A stretch of DNA of 64,000 nucleotides from PGYR01 sp034670025 (GTDB lineage: Bacteria; Bacteroidota; Ignavibacteria; Kapaibacteriales; UBA2268), in the NCBI GenBank assembly GCA_034670025.1, contig JAXMOE010000004.1:208448-272447 (forward strand). Reading direction: 5' to 3'. How positions within the stretch are numbered: the first letter of the stretch is position 1; every line of letters starts with the position of its first letter. The notes beneath the pieces are model-generated. The model saw nothing but the letters and a program-made list of their open reading frames with translations. It searched no databases and was not told where the DNA came from. Below are positions 46,442 through 57,200 of the stretch, piece after piece. A program made the translations under genes and the position numbers.

Positions 46442-47191
46442 ATGAAAAAACTAATTATCGCATTATTATCGCTAACCATTTTGTGGGGCTGTAGTAGCGT
46501 TACGGAAGACACTGGCAAACTGGACACCAAATTCACTGAACTTAGTACCAGCACTGGTCATTTCCTTGAGCTTTCGGGCAAAGTAGAAATTGATGTCGAT
46601 GGTCAGATCTTCAATTTGAATACTGATATTTACTCAGCCAAATCAGACTCAGTGCTTATGATACTCAAAGCATTTATGGGTATTCCTGCAGCAAAAGTAT
46701 ATATGACACCCGAGAGCTTCAAAGCGTACAACGCTCTGGAAAACAAAGCATTCTACGGCGTTCCGACTAAGGAAAATATAGAAAAAGCAGTAAATATTGG
46801 CTTTTCATATAGAGATATAGTAGCACTGATGAGAAACGAACCAAACTCTGTTGAAGGATATAAGCTGAACGAAAGTGAGTCGAATGAAGATGAAGCTCTT
46901 TACTACAGAAATTTCCAAGATGAATACATTGAGTTCATCAAATTCAATCTCAACGAAAAGTATATCACTCAGTATCAGCAAAAATCAGCGGACAATGAAA
47001 TGCTTCTCAACGTATTTTTTGAAGAGCCAATAAGCGTAGGCGACAGGAATATGCCAAGTAAAGTAACGGCATTGATTCCTCAACAAGATGGAAAAGTGAA
47101 ATTCAAATTCGAGGAAATAAAAGTAGTAGATAAATTTGGAACAACTTTTGATTTCTCTATCCCAAGTAATGTAACTAAGATAAAGCTGTAA
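46442..47191 (+). CDS. LolB-like lipoprotein (DUF4292 type)
   Basis: A 249-residue lipoprotein with lipobox ILWGC (Cys at 17). The mature part is a LolA/LolB-like half-barrel of antiparallel strands: SGKVEIDVDGQIFNLNTDIY, DSVLMILKAFMGIPAAKVYM, and a final FDFSIPSNVTKIKL. The family (DUF4292) is common in Bacteroidota, and a lipoprotein-sorting or lipid-carrier role is suggested by the fold only. It sits directly upstream of lptD (4-nt gap), which supports work at the outer membrane. Confidence 0.82.
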   Translation: MKKLIIALLSLTILWGCSSVTEDTGKLDTKFTELSTSTGHFLELSGKVEIDVDGQIFNLNTDIYSAKSDSVLMILKAFMGIPAAKVYMTPESFKAYNALENKAFYGVPTKENIEKAVNIGFSYRDIVALMRNEPNSVEGYKLNESESNEDEALYYRNFQDEYIEFIKFNLNEKYITQYQQKSADNEMLLNVFFEEPISVGDRNMPSKVTALIPQQDGKVKFKFEEIKVVDKFGTTFDFSIPSNVTKIKL

Positions 47192-47195
47192 TATA

Positions 47196-49811
47196 TTGCG
47201 TCAGATTAATATAAAGATTATATGTACACTTGCACTTGCAATGATACTATGTGTTGCCAATTCACATAGCATATACTCTATGCAATCTGACACCCTTACG
47301 CAAGAGCCAATTACTGTTGATTCACTAAGTCAAGCTTCTGAACCAGACAGCTCCGAAACACTCAATGTCAATGTACAATCCGATTTGGAGCGTAAAGTAG
47401 TATATTCCGCCAAAGATAGTGCCGTGTTTATGCCCGGCAGCAGTATGCTTCGCTTACGTGGCGATGCAAAGGTTGACTATGGCTCTGACAAATTAGAAGC
47501 GGAACTTATAATATTTGACATGGGAGCTTCCAACTTAGACGCTATGGCAATACAAGACTCTGCTGGTAATTACTATGGCTTTCCGAAGTACAATCAACAG
47601 GAAAATGAATACTTTGCTAAGCGATTGACTTTCAACTTCAAAACAAAGAAAGGAGTGATTAGCTCGGGAGAAACGGAGCTAACGGAAGGGTTTTACTATG
47701 GCGAAAAAATAAAGAGAATAAACGAAGAAGATATATTTATCCAAGATGGATTCTACACAACTTGCGATGCACCAAAGCCACACTATTACTTTGGTTCACC
47801 CGAAATGAAAATAGCCGGTTCGGAGAAAGTATTTATCGATCCACTGATTTTCTATGTGGAAGACATACCCGTATTTATCTATCCATTTGGAGTGTTCTTC
47901 CCTAACAAGGGAGGTCGTCAATCTGGACTAATGGTTCCGTCGTTCGCATTCTCATCAGGTCGTGGAGTGGTTTTTGATGATTTGGGATTCTATTGGGCTA
48001 CTTCAGAGTATTTCGATATGCAATTCACAACGGATTTCTACTCAAAAGGTGGCTACCTATTGGGTACAAGTGCCCGATGGAACGTAAAAGATGAGTACAA
48101 CGGTAATGCCAGTATGGAGTATGGGAATACTCGATTCAACACTGATGAAGAATACGTCAAAGCATGGAGATTTACACTCGACCACCGACAAAACATAACG
48201 CCGTATCAAAACTTAAGTGCTAATCTTAATTTCTCCTCTTCTGATTTCAACCGGAATACCACTGCTAATATTAATCAGCGTATAAAGCAATCGATTACTT
48301 CCAATGCTTCTTATAGTGTGTCATTTGACAATGGGGCTAACCTTTCTGCTGGTTACAACAGAGAGCAGAACATAATAACTGATGAACACGTTCAGAATAT
48401 ACCAGTAACTTATAGCATACCAAACTTGACGCTATTCAAGATGTTCGACAAAGATGTAACCTTCAGAAATTCGAGTCAGTTGAACTACACACAACAAAAG
48501 CGACAAGATATATCAGTAGAGCAAACAGAAATAGACACAAGTTTTACGAATGAGGAGCGAAAATACCTGAGTCATTCGCCTTCAATCACATTTAGTTTAC
48601 CGAGAATTTATAACTTTAATATTACACCAAGTTTTAATTTTGGTGTAAATAATTACTTCCGTAAGATGACTCAAACTTACAACAGCGAAACTGACGAAGT
48701 AGAAAGAAGCTTTGAAAAGGGGTTCTTCTCTGAGTATTACTACAACTACGGAGTTAGCGTTCAGACCCGTCTTTATGGGATTATGAACTTTGGCGAAAGC
48801 GGTCTAAAGGCATTCAGACATACATTTGAACCAACAGTAAGTTATAGAATAAATCCAGACTTTTCGGACAATAGCTATGATTTTTATGATTCATACTATA
48901 ACGATGAGCTGGACCGAGACATAATTTATAACAGATTCGATGCTGATGGCGGAAGACACGCCTCGTCGAGCTTACAACAGAACATAGGTATTAACTTAGT
49001 CAACCGTTTTGAAGCAAAAGTATCATCGGATAGTGTTGATAAGAACTTAGAGTTACTTCAATTCAACTTGAGTACAAACTATAACGCAGCGGCTGACTCT
49101 CTCAATTGGAGTGATGTCAGTACATCGTTCAGAACGCCTGCTGTCAGCTTTGTTAGTTTTTCTGGAAATGCTAATTTTACTCTATATGACGAAGCTCCCA
49201 TTTTGAATGATGAACAAAATGTTGTAGGTTATGAGAAGATAAACACGTTTTTATTAGAAAACAACAAAGGCATTGCTCGGCTTACAAACCTTAATCTATC
49301 GCTTAGTACAAGCTTCGATGCAAATGGCATAGAAGTTGCAGATAGTTTTGGTAGAGACGAAGAGGAAATAGATTCTACAGAAAGTGAAAGCTCACTCGGA
49401 GACAGGTTTTCAAGAAGAATAAACCTCAATCATGATGAAAGAAATCTATTTGGCGAATGCAACCCTGGGTATCAACCGATTAGCGTACCTTGGTCTGTGA
49501 CTTTGGGTATTAATTTCCGATATTCACAACCGTTTGAAAATAGAATAGACAGAAGCTTGAACCTGAATTTAGGTCTTCGTTTCCAATTAACTGAAACTTG
49601 GCGATTCGATGCTAACGGATTATATGATCTGATTGACCAAGATTTGGAAAATACAAGTTTGAACATAACTAAGGATATGCACTGCTGGGATTTATCTGTA
49701 AGATGGTACCCAACAGGAATAAATCAAGGGTTTTATTTGCGATTTGGTATAAAAGCATCTCAGCTAAGAGATTTGAAATTAGAAAAACGAGACAACCCAA
49801 TATTTAGATAA
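47196..49811 (+). CDS. lptD: LPS-assembly protein LptD
   Basis: The outer-membrane translocon that inserts LPS into the outer leaflet. The 871-residue protein has a signal peptide (IICTLALAMILCVANSHS) and a periplasmic LptA-like jellyroll (about 70-210: RKVVYSAKDSAVFMPGSSML, LRGDAKVDYGSDKLEAELI). A beta-barrel follows with IYPFGVFFPNKGGRQSGLMV, the conserved junction, then many strands with aromatic ends, closing in YLRFGIKASQLRDLKLEK. Few cysteines are present, so disulfide layout differs from E. coli LptD. The start is a TTG at 47196; no ATG precedes the signal. Confidence 0.92.
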   Translation: MRQINIKIICTLALAMILCVANSHSIYSMQSDTLTQEPITVDSLSQASEPDSSETLNVNVQSDLERKVVYSAKDSAVFMPGSSMLRLRGDAKVDYGSDKLEAELIIFDMGASNLDAMAIQDSAGNYYGFPKYNQQENEYFAKRLTFNFKTKKGVISSGETELTEGFYYGEKIKRINEEDIFIQDGFYTTCDAPKPHYYFGSPEMKIAGSEKVFIDPLIFYVEDIPVFIYPFGVFFPNKGGRQSGLMVPSFAFSSGRGVVFDDLGFYWATSEYFDMQFTTDFYSKGGYLLGTSARWNVKDEYNGNASMEYGNTRFNTDEEYVKAWRFTLDHRQNITPYQNLSANLNFSSSDFNRNTTANINQRIKQSITSNASYSVSFDNGANLSAGYNREQNIITDEHVQNIPVTYSIPNLTLFKMFDKDVTFRNSSQLNYTQQKRQDISVEQTEIDTSFTNEERKYLSHSPSITFSLPRIYNFNITPSFNFGVNNYFRKMTQTYNSETDEVERSFEKGFFSEYYYNYGVSVQTRLYGIMNFGESGLKAFRHTFEPTVSYRINPDFSDNSYDFYDSYYNDELDRDIIYNRFDADGGRHASSSLQQNIGINLVNRFEAKVSSDSVDKNLELLQFNLSTNYNAAADSLNWSDVSTSFRTPAVSFVSFSGNANFTLYDEAPILNDEQNVVGYEKINTFLLENNKGIARLTNLNLSLSTSFDANGIEVADSFGRDEEEIDSTESESSLGDRFSRRINLNHDERNLFGECNPGYQPISVPWSVTLGINFRYSQPFENRIDRSLNLNLGLRFQLTETWRFDANGLYDLIDQDLENTSLNITKDMHCWDLSVRWYPTGINQGFYLRFGIKASQLRDLKLEKRDNPIFR

Positions 49812-49813
49812 AT

Positions 49814-50926
49814 ATGAAAAAAATATTAGTCATAGAAGATGAAGACTTTGTAAGAGAAACCATAGCCGATATGTTGGAGATGAAAGGTTACGTAGCAGTA
49901 ACTGCTGCCAACGGAGAGTTAGGAATGGAACACTTACAACAGTTCAAACCAGACCTGATACTGTGCGATATCAATATGCCAGTTATGGATGGTTATGAAG
50001 TGTTGGAAAGGCTGAACTCTATGAACTACCTCAACAATATCCCATTTATTTATCTTACGGCAAAGGCAACTAATGACGAAATGCGTAAGGGTATGGAATT
50101 AGGTGCTGATGACTATATATTCAAGCCATTCAAAGCAAATGACTTGCTCAACGCAATCAGTGCTCGGCTCGAAGTTTATGACCGAAGTAAACTAATGTCT
50201 GAAACAAAGTTAGATGAGCTCAGATTGCAACTTGCATCATCACTACCCCACGAATTTAGAACGCCACTCAATGTAATATTAGCTACTTCTCAATTCCTCC
50301 ACAAAAAAATGGATATGATGGAGAGAGATGAGATTAAGGATATGATATATAACATAGTTAACTCTGGGAACAGACTTAGTAAATTAATATCGAACTATTT
50401 GGTTTACACAAACTTATTACTACGAAAAGATGAGCTGGATTTCCACGATAAAGTTTTTACTAACTTTACCATGGATCCCGAAGAAATGATTGAGAACTCG
50501 TTCCACAGAGTTGCCACTGAGTTCGAAAGAATTGATGATTTGAAGATGGATTTAACTCCAGCCGTAATAGATATTTTCCCAGAATATTTTCTGAAAATCT
50601 CTGATGAGTTAGCTAGCAACGCATTCAAGTTCTCAAAATCCTCAACTCCAGTAACAATAAAATCTTATGTGGAATTTGATAAATATGTAGTTGTAGTAGA
50701 AGACAAAGGAATTGGTTTTGATTTATCCAAAACTGCTGAGATTGGTGGATTTAAGCAATTTGGGAGAAAAGAGTTAGAACAACAAGGAATGGGATTAGGA
50801 CTCGCAATAATCAAACTCGCTTGTCATAGATTCGATACTGAGTTAAACATAGATTCCGTAGAAGATAAAGGCACAATATTTACACTAAAGTTCCCGATAA
50901 AGGAAGATGGTGTCCCTACCGAATAA
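49814..50926 (+). CDS. REC-HisKA-HATPase hybrid histidine kinase
   Basis: A 370-residue soluble kinase without a membrane or sensor domain. The receiver is N-terminal (residues about 3-120) with acidic E8-D9, phosphoacceptor D52 in LILCDINMPVMDG and K in YIFKPF. The HisKA H-box follows (ALPHEFRTP type, H146), then the HATPase with N box (DELASNAFKFS), G1 (VEDKGIGFD) and G2 (GMGLGLAI). It probably phosphorylates another regulator in response to phosphorylation of its own receiver. The partner is unknown; the LuxR-type regulator at 9292 is far away. It starts 2 nt after lptD and overlaps the convergent oxidase gene by 42 nt. Confidence 0.92.
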   Translation: MKKILVIEDEDFVRETIADMLEMKGYVAVTAANGELGMEHLQQFKPDLILCDINMPVMDGYEVLERLNSMNYLNNIPFIYLTAKATNDEMRKGMELGADDYIFKPFKANDLLNAISARLEVYDRSKLMSETKLDELRLQLASSLPHEFRTPLNVILATSQFLHKKMDMMERDEIKDMIYNIVNSGNRLSKLISNYLVYTNLLLRKDELDFHDKVFTNFTMDPEEMIENSFHRVATEFERIDDLKMDLTPAVIDIFPEYFLKISDELASNAFKFSKSSTPVTIKSYVEFDKYVVVVEDKGIGFDLSKTAEIGGFKQFGRKELEQQGMGLGLAIIKLACHRFDTELNIDSVEDKGTIFTLKFPIKEDGVPTE

Positions 50927-52339
50927 GTGATTTGGGTCTATTGCTTCTTTTACTTTTCGCATACCATTTAGCTCCTCTTCGCTATACATTTTAGTCATAA
51001 ACGGTCGCTTTATTTTTCCCACTCCGTGTTCTGCCGAGAATGTTCCATCGTTTTCAATTGCATTATCTACCATATAATTATAGAAAAGCTCAGCTTTGCT
51101 CTTTTCCTCATCTGATTTGACAAACAAATTTGCATGTAAATGGCAATCACCAATATGCCCAAAAACTACATAATCCAACTCCAACTCTTCTAACTTTTGA
51201 TACATCAGTCTGTAATAAGTATCAAAATACTCAACAGGAACTGCCGTGTCAGTATATATCTTTCTTTGTCCATATTTGGTGAGTAGCTCATTAACAGAAA
51301 GTGGTAAATTATGGCGGAAATTTGTTATTCTTTTTCTGTCTTTTTCGCTCACTGCTATCCACGTCTCATCAGACAACGCTCCTGCTTCAACGCTAATACT
51401 ATAAATATCTTCCATAATCTGTTCTACCAAATCAGCATTTGTTTCTACTTCAATCCAAACGGCAGCTTTTGCTTTTGTAGGGATATCATTCTGATGTTCT
51501 GACAATAGCTTAAGCGAGTTGTGATCAAAATACTCAATCAATCTTGGTTCTACTTTGTTTGTACTTCGCAAATAGGACACCAGTTTCAAGGTAGAATCGT
51601 AATCTTCCATAAACAAAATAGCAGACACAACTTCCTCGGGAGCTGGAAGTAAACTTAGACCAATTTTCGTAATTATACCTATAGTTCCCTCCGAACCGAT
51701 GAACAAATCGATTAAATCCATATTTGCCCTAAGGAAAAGTCCAGCCGCATTTTTAGTTACCTTTGGTTGTCGGACTAATGGAATTTCAATTTTAATTATA
51801 TCCCCAGAAACAGTCTCTAATTCAGCACTATTACCATTTGCTATGCACTGCCCTCTGTTTAAATGAACTTCATCCCCCGTTGGCAAAACTATTTCGAGAT
51901 AATTAACAAACTCCCTCGTAGCACCATACTTATAAGTCTTCGCACCCGAAGCATTGTTAGCGACATTGCCACCAATTGTACTCCAAACCTCAGTTGGATT
52001 CGATGGGTAAAACAAACCATATTGCTTCAATTCATCGTGGAAATTTTGCAGTCTAACGCCTGGCTCCAAAACAGCTGTCTTTTTCTCTACATCAATCGAT
52101 ATAATCTTGTCCAAACGCTCCGTAGAAATAATGGCACCCTCGCTAGGAACACCACCACCAGTTAGTCCAGTCCTTGCTGCAGAAACTGTAATTGCTTCAC
52201 CTGTTGTATGAAGTTGCCTAACTATTGTAGCTACCTCGTCTATAGTTTCTGGTAAATAGACAGTGGCAGCAGAACCGATATAATTAGCAGCATCTTTCTC
52301 ATATTCTATTTTTGCGTCTTTTTCTGTTATTACTATCAT
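50885..52339 (-). CDS. FAD-linked oxidase (GlcD/D-lactate dehydrogenase type)
   Basis: A 484-residue flavoprotein of the FAD_binding_4 family. The FAD domain shows SAARTGLTGGGVPSEGAIIS, IGGNVANNASGAKTYKYGAT and FIGSEGTIGIITKI. The C-terminal substrate domain contains VFGHIGDCHLHANLFV and ENDGTFSAEHGVGKIKRPF. Likely oxidises a 2-hydroxy acid such as glycolate or lactate. The usual C-terminal NPGKIF is replaced by LFGRDTIFLYREL, inside the stretch that overlaps the convergent kinase gene. Its ATG overlaps the acyl-CoA synthetase stop (ATGA). Confidence 0.9.
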   Translation of the reverse strand: MIVITEKDAKIEYEKDAANYIGSAATVYLPETIDEVATIVRQLHTTGEAITVSAARTGLTGGGVPSEGAIISTERLDKIISIDVEKKTAVLEPGVRLQNFHDELKQYGLFYPSNPTEVWSTIGGNVANNASGAKTYKYGATREFVNYLEIVLPTGDEVHLNRGQCIANGNSAELETVSGDIIKIEIPLVRQPKVTKNAAGLFLRANMDLIDLFIGSEGTIGIITKIGLSLLPAPEEVVSAILFMEDYDSTLKLVSYLRSTNKVEPRLIEYFDHNSLKLLSEHQNDIPTKAKAAVWIEVETNADLVEQIMEDIYSISVEAGALSDETWIAVSEKDRKRITNFRHNLPLSVNELLTKYGQRKIYTDTAVPVEYFDTYYRLMYQKLEELELDYVVFGHIGDCHLHANLFVKSDEEKSKAELFYNYMVDNAIENDGTFSAEHGVGKIKRPFMTKMYSEEELNGMRKVKEAIDPNHLFGRDTIFLYREL

Positions 52340-54126
52340 TTGTAAAGCTCATCAATCATTGGCTTATACTTTTGCTCTATTTTGCTTTTCTTCATACTCA
52401 TTTTAGGTGTAAGTTCTCCCCCATCTATACTAAATGGAGTGGCAACTAAACCAACCTTTCTCACTCTTTCAAACTTTGACAATGATGACTGATGTAAATC
52501 AATTTCTTTTTTCACAGCAGAAATTACTTTTTTATTTGAAACTAAGCCTTCTAAATCAAAGTCATCTAAGTCAAGTGTTTTTGCTAAGCTTTTGAGTTCG
52601 TCTTTATCTGGAGAAACTATACCAATCAAATAATCTTGCCCCTCACCAAAGATAGCAATATGCTCTACATAATCGCTCATTCTTATCAAATCTTCAATAG
52701 GAGAAGGAGATATATTCTTACCACCACTAGTGACGATTATACTCTTTATTCTACCAGTTATCTTTAGTGAACCCGACTCCGTAAATTCACCAATATCACC
52801 AGTGTAATACCACCCATGATCATCAATTGAGCTTTTTGTAGCAAAATCATCGTGCCAATAGCCCTTCATGACCAAATCCCCACGCACCAAAATCTCACCA
52901 TTGTCATCTATTCTCACTTCAACATCATCAAGTGGTGGCCCAACTGTACCAATTTCTAAGTGAGTGGGCCTGTTAACAGATACAACTGGCAAACATTCGG
53001 TCAGCCCGTAACCTTGCAATATGTTAATTCCAACAGAATGGAAAAACATTTGCACTTCTGGTTGTAGTGCAGCACCACCCGAGATAATATATTTCAGATT
53101 ACCACCCAGCTTTGCTCTCACTTTAGAATAAACTAATTTGTCATATACTTTTAGTTTCAATTTCTCTACGACACTAAGTTTTTTGTCCAACCTAGTTATA
53201 GAATAATCGAGAGCTTTATAAATAATCTTCTTTTTAGAGTCTGTTTCGTTCTTGAATGCATTATTGACTTTATTTCTAATAGTTTCCAACAACTTAGGCA
53301 CGGCTGTTACTATCGTTGGTCTAACCTCATTGATATTGCTTGTGAGTGTATCCAACGATTGAGCAATCGTTACCAATGCACCAGTTAGGAAAAATGTGTA
53401 AACTACTGTCCTTTCGTAAGCGTGGCACATTGGTAAAAAGGACAAGAATGAATCAGACGAATTTATCACATTAGCTTTCTGAATTGATGTTACATTACTA
53501 ACTGCATTCTTGTTGAGCAAAGTTACCCCTTTCGGATTGCCCGTTGTCCCAGAAGTGTAAATTAAAGTTAATATGCAGTCCAAATTTACACTTTGTGATT
53601 TCTCAATAAAACCTTCTACTAACTTATCTTCTTTGAATTCATCGGCATATCTCTCCAATACTTTATGGAATGAATAGACATTGTTATCCAAATCCTCTAG
53701 CTCATCGTCCATCACTAATATTAGTTTAAGATGCTCTAACTCAGATTTTATTGATAGTATTTTATCTAATTGTAGCTTGCTAGATAATATAATAGCTTTC
53801 GCATCGCAATCATTGAAAATAAATTTTTGTTGCTCAGCAGTGAAATTCGGGAACGTAGGAACATTTACTATACCAGTAGAAATAGTTGCTAAATCACTAA
53901 TGGTCCACTCTATCCTATTTTCTGATATTATTCCAACTCGGTCTTTAGTATTTATTCCATTATCACACAAAAACTTATTAACTAAAGCAGCCTTAATAAT
54001 TAGCTCACCATAGCTCATTCGGCATAACTTTCCTTCAGAATAGTATTGTATTGCTCTACTATTTAGCCCTTTTGATTTTGCTACTTTGTAGAACTCTTTG
54101 AATAATGAGGTATCTTTGTCTGTCAT
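52336..54126 (-). CDS. Long-chain acyl-CoA synthetase (FadD-like)
   Basis: A 596-residue AMP-forming enzyme that activates fatty acids to acyl-CoA. The AMP-binding signature is LIYTSGTTGNPKGVTLL, and later motifs are GYGLTECLPVVSVNRP, the YYTGDIGEF turn, and the hinge ITGRIKSIIVTSGGKNISPS. The C-terminal catalytic lysine region lies in ELTPKMSMKKSKI. It belongs to the large-form FAA1-like group common in Bacteroidota. It forms a two-gene unit with the FAD-linked oxidase and is divergent from the PNGase F-like gene. Confidence 0.94.
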   Translation of the reverse strand: MTDKDTSLFKEFYKVAKSKGLNSRAIQYYSEGKLCRMSYGELIIKAALVNKFLCDNGINTKDRVGIISENRIEWTISDLATISTGIVNVPTFPNFTAEQQKFIFNDCDAKAIILSSKLQLDKILSIKSELEHLKLILVMDDELEDLDNNVYSFHKVLERYADEFKEDKLVEGFIEKSQSVNLDCILTLIYTSGTTGNPKGVTLLNKNAVSNVTSIQKANVINSSDSFLSFLPMCHAYERTVVYTFFLTGALVTIAQSLDTLTSNINEVRPTIVTAVPKLLETIRNKVNNAFKNETDSKKKIIYKALDYSITRLDKKLSVVEKLKLKVYDKLVYSKVRAKLGGNLKYIISGGAALQPEVQMFFHSVGINILQGYGLTECLPVVSVNRPTHLEIGTVGPPLDDVEVRIDDNGEILVRGDLVMKGYWHDDFATKSSIDDHGWYYTGDIGEFTESGSLKITGRIKSIIVTSGGKNISPSPIEDLIRMSDYVEHIAIFGEGQDYLIGIVSPDKDELKSLAKTLDLDDFDLEGLVSNKKVISAVKKEIDLHQSSLSKFERVRKVGLVATPFSIDGGELTPKMSMKKSKIEQKYKPMIDELYK

Positions 54127-54215
54127 ATTACACTGTTTTTATAAGTAATAAACTACTTTTTTTTGTATGTTTAAGAAATAGAATATAGTAGAATTTAAAA
54201 AAAATAGAGTTAAAT

Positions 54216-57200
54216 ATGAAATTTTTGAAATATATACCTATCGCAATTGTGCTTTTCTCAATGAATTTAGTTGCACTATGGGAAGAAAAAGGGGACACAA
54301 TAGTAGTCCAAACGTTGTCCTATGACTCAATCACAACCCGTTCTGGCACTTGGCAATTCCCCCCTGCTGATAGCTATGAGAAAATATTGATGCACTATTC
54401 ACTAAAGTGTGACCCCCAAACTACGAGGGATGGTTTCGACTGCGGTGAGTGGGATTACCTGACTTACACTGTTGTTACTGATTCGAGTGGTGCTTTTGAT
54501 TCTACTCGATTTAGTTCTCCAAATTACTTAGTTCGTGGTAATTCTCCAGAAAAATATTACTACACAACAGAACCCTACAATTATAAAGAAATTGATATTG
54601 TTTATGAGTCTGGTTACGGCGAAAGCTTTACTGATGAAATTGAATACTTACCAGGGCTTGATTATAATGAAACATTAACAATTAAGCCAAAAAGTAAATC
54701 CTTCAGATTAGATTTTAGCTTAGAAGAACTTTATGTGAGTTCTATAAAGAAGACTTGGGGAGAACTACACGGTTTAAAATTCAAGTTTTTGGAAGATGTA
54801 AAAATCAACAATTTTAGTATTAGTTTATCTAATGCAAGTGGCCCTGTTAGCTCTCAATTCTTATTTCTTGATGAAAATTATCTGAACGATATAACAGTTG
54901 ATGCTAATGAGACCAAAGAGTTTATTTTCTTCAAACCTCATGATTTGAATTCGGGTGATGGACTACAAGTAGTAATCCGTGGTGAAATTGTAAGTGGTGA
55001 ATTATCATTAGAAGCTATAAAAGATGAATCATCGTTCAGAGCTGGCCTCGAGTTAGGTGCTCAAAATCACTTGAAATTTTCTCAAGGAAGCTATGTAGAT
55101 GTCCCTAAAGAAGCATTCGACGATTTGACAAATGAAATCACAATTGCATTTTGGCAATATGGTGATGACGAAAAAATGCCGCAAAACTCTTACGCTTTCG
55201 AAGGTGTCAATGCCCAAAACCAAAGAGTTGTAAACTCTCATTTACCTTGGAGTAATAGTGAAGTCTATTGGGATGCGGGTAACACAGGCGGCAGTTATGA
55301 CAGAATAAACAAAGTTGCTAACCCAAGCGATTTCAAAGGACAATGGAATTACTGGGCCTTCACTAAAAATACTACTACAGGGGAAATGAAGATTTATCTC
55401 AATGGTGATTTATTCCATGAAGGCACAGAAAAAACAAAAGAGTTTGACAAAATAGAAAAATTCAAAATAGCTTCTAACGCCAATGGGTATGGCAGATATG
55501 ACGGCTCAATTGACAACTTTGCAGTATGGAATAGGGTACTCAGTGATATTGAGATAAGACCTGCTATGAGATTAGACTATAATACTAATAAAGAAAATGA
55601 TCTTTATAATGGAATACTGTTTTATTATGATATGAATGATGTTGTTGATAATATTATTCCAGATGTGAGTGACAACAACCACAATAGTGAAATGCATGGC
55701 TTACCAGAAGTTAGAAATATTGATTCAAAACACTTACTCCTCAGTAGTAAAGTTGAAATCGTCCCTCAACCTAAAGTTATATTTCTAAAAGGCGAGTTCG
55801 ACGGTGAGCAACAGCTTACGAAGAAAAGAACCGAAGTACTAAGAGAATACCCTGTACCAATGGACGAAGTTTTAGTTTTTGACTATGCCAGTAAAGATGA
55901 ATCTATGCCCCCTGCTGAGATAGCTGATTATGAAGAAATGATAACTACACCAACTAAGGTAATGCAAGTTTACCCAGCAAATAAGACTTTTTATACTTAC
56001 GATTCTTTTGGCAGTATAGTTGATTCAGTACGTGTCGCACCTACAGACTCTATGGAAAAAAGTGATATTGTTTACTATTCACCCGTTGTCGATTATGAAA
56101 TACATAGGTTTATAACTCCTTATGGTATTGGGTTGGACTTAGGCCCAGACGGATTTACTTGGGTGGAAGACGTTACTGACTTTGGCCCAATATTGAAAGA
56201 TTTTGTAAAGTTAAAAGCTGGAAATCAACAAGAACTAATTGACTTAAAATTCCTATTTGTAAAAGGTACGCCAGCGAGAGATGTAAAAAGCGTACAACAA
56301 CTTTGGGGCAAAGGAGGTACATACCAAGATATAGTAGATGACAAAAGCGTCTCATCTTTGAATATAGCTCCTAACCCTGACGCAAATATGTTCAAAGTAT
56401 TAACTCGCTCAAGTGGACACGGATTTGCAGGACCAACAAACACTGATAACTGTTCTGAATTTTGCAAAAGAACACATCAGCTATACATAGGCGAAACTGG
56501 ACTTTTTGAATGGGAAGGATGGAAAGAGTGTGGCGACAATCCAGTATTCCCACAAGGTGGTACATGGCAGATAGACAGATCTGATTGGTGTCCTGGAGCT
56601 ACAGTCAACACCTACGAACACGAAATAACAGATTTGGTTACGGCAGGTGAAAATATTCCTGTTGATTATAACATAGTCAACCCAGCAGGTTTTGTACCAT
56701 ATGGTAACTATCAATTTACAGGTTATATGGTTGGTTACGGAGAACCTAACTTTGCTAACGATGTGTCTATAGAAAGAATCATTACCCCATCGCTCGAACA
56801 AGAGTTCGGAAGGTTGAACCCAATTTGTGCAGAACCAAGAATAATCATCAAAAACAATGGTAGCACCAAATTAGAATCAGCAACAATAGCATACGGTTTA
56901 GCAGGAGAAGAAAAACAACAGTTCATCTGGACTGGGGAGTTAGAATTTTTAGAAGAAACAGTTGTAGATTTACCTCCATTGGACGTAAACTCTCTTAATC
57001 AAGGTGTTTTATACGATTTTGAAGTAACAGTTAGTAAACCTAACAGCGAAGCAGACGAGTACAGTAAAAACAACTATGCAGTATCACAGATGCAAGGAGT
57101 AGATGTATTGTCTTCTAATTTCAAATTGAATATTAAAACAAATAACCAAGCTGGTTCGCAATATCAATATGTACTCCGTAATGCAGACGGAGAAATAATA

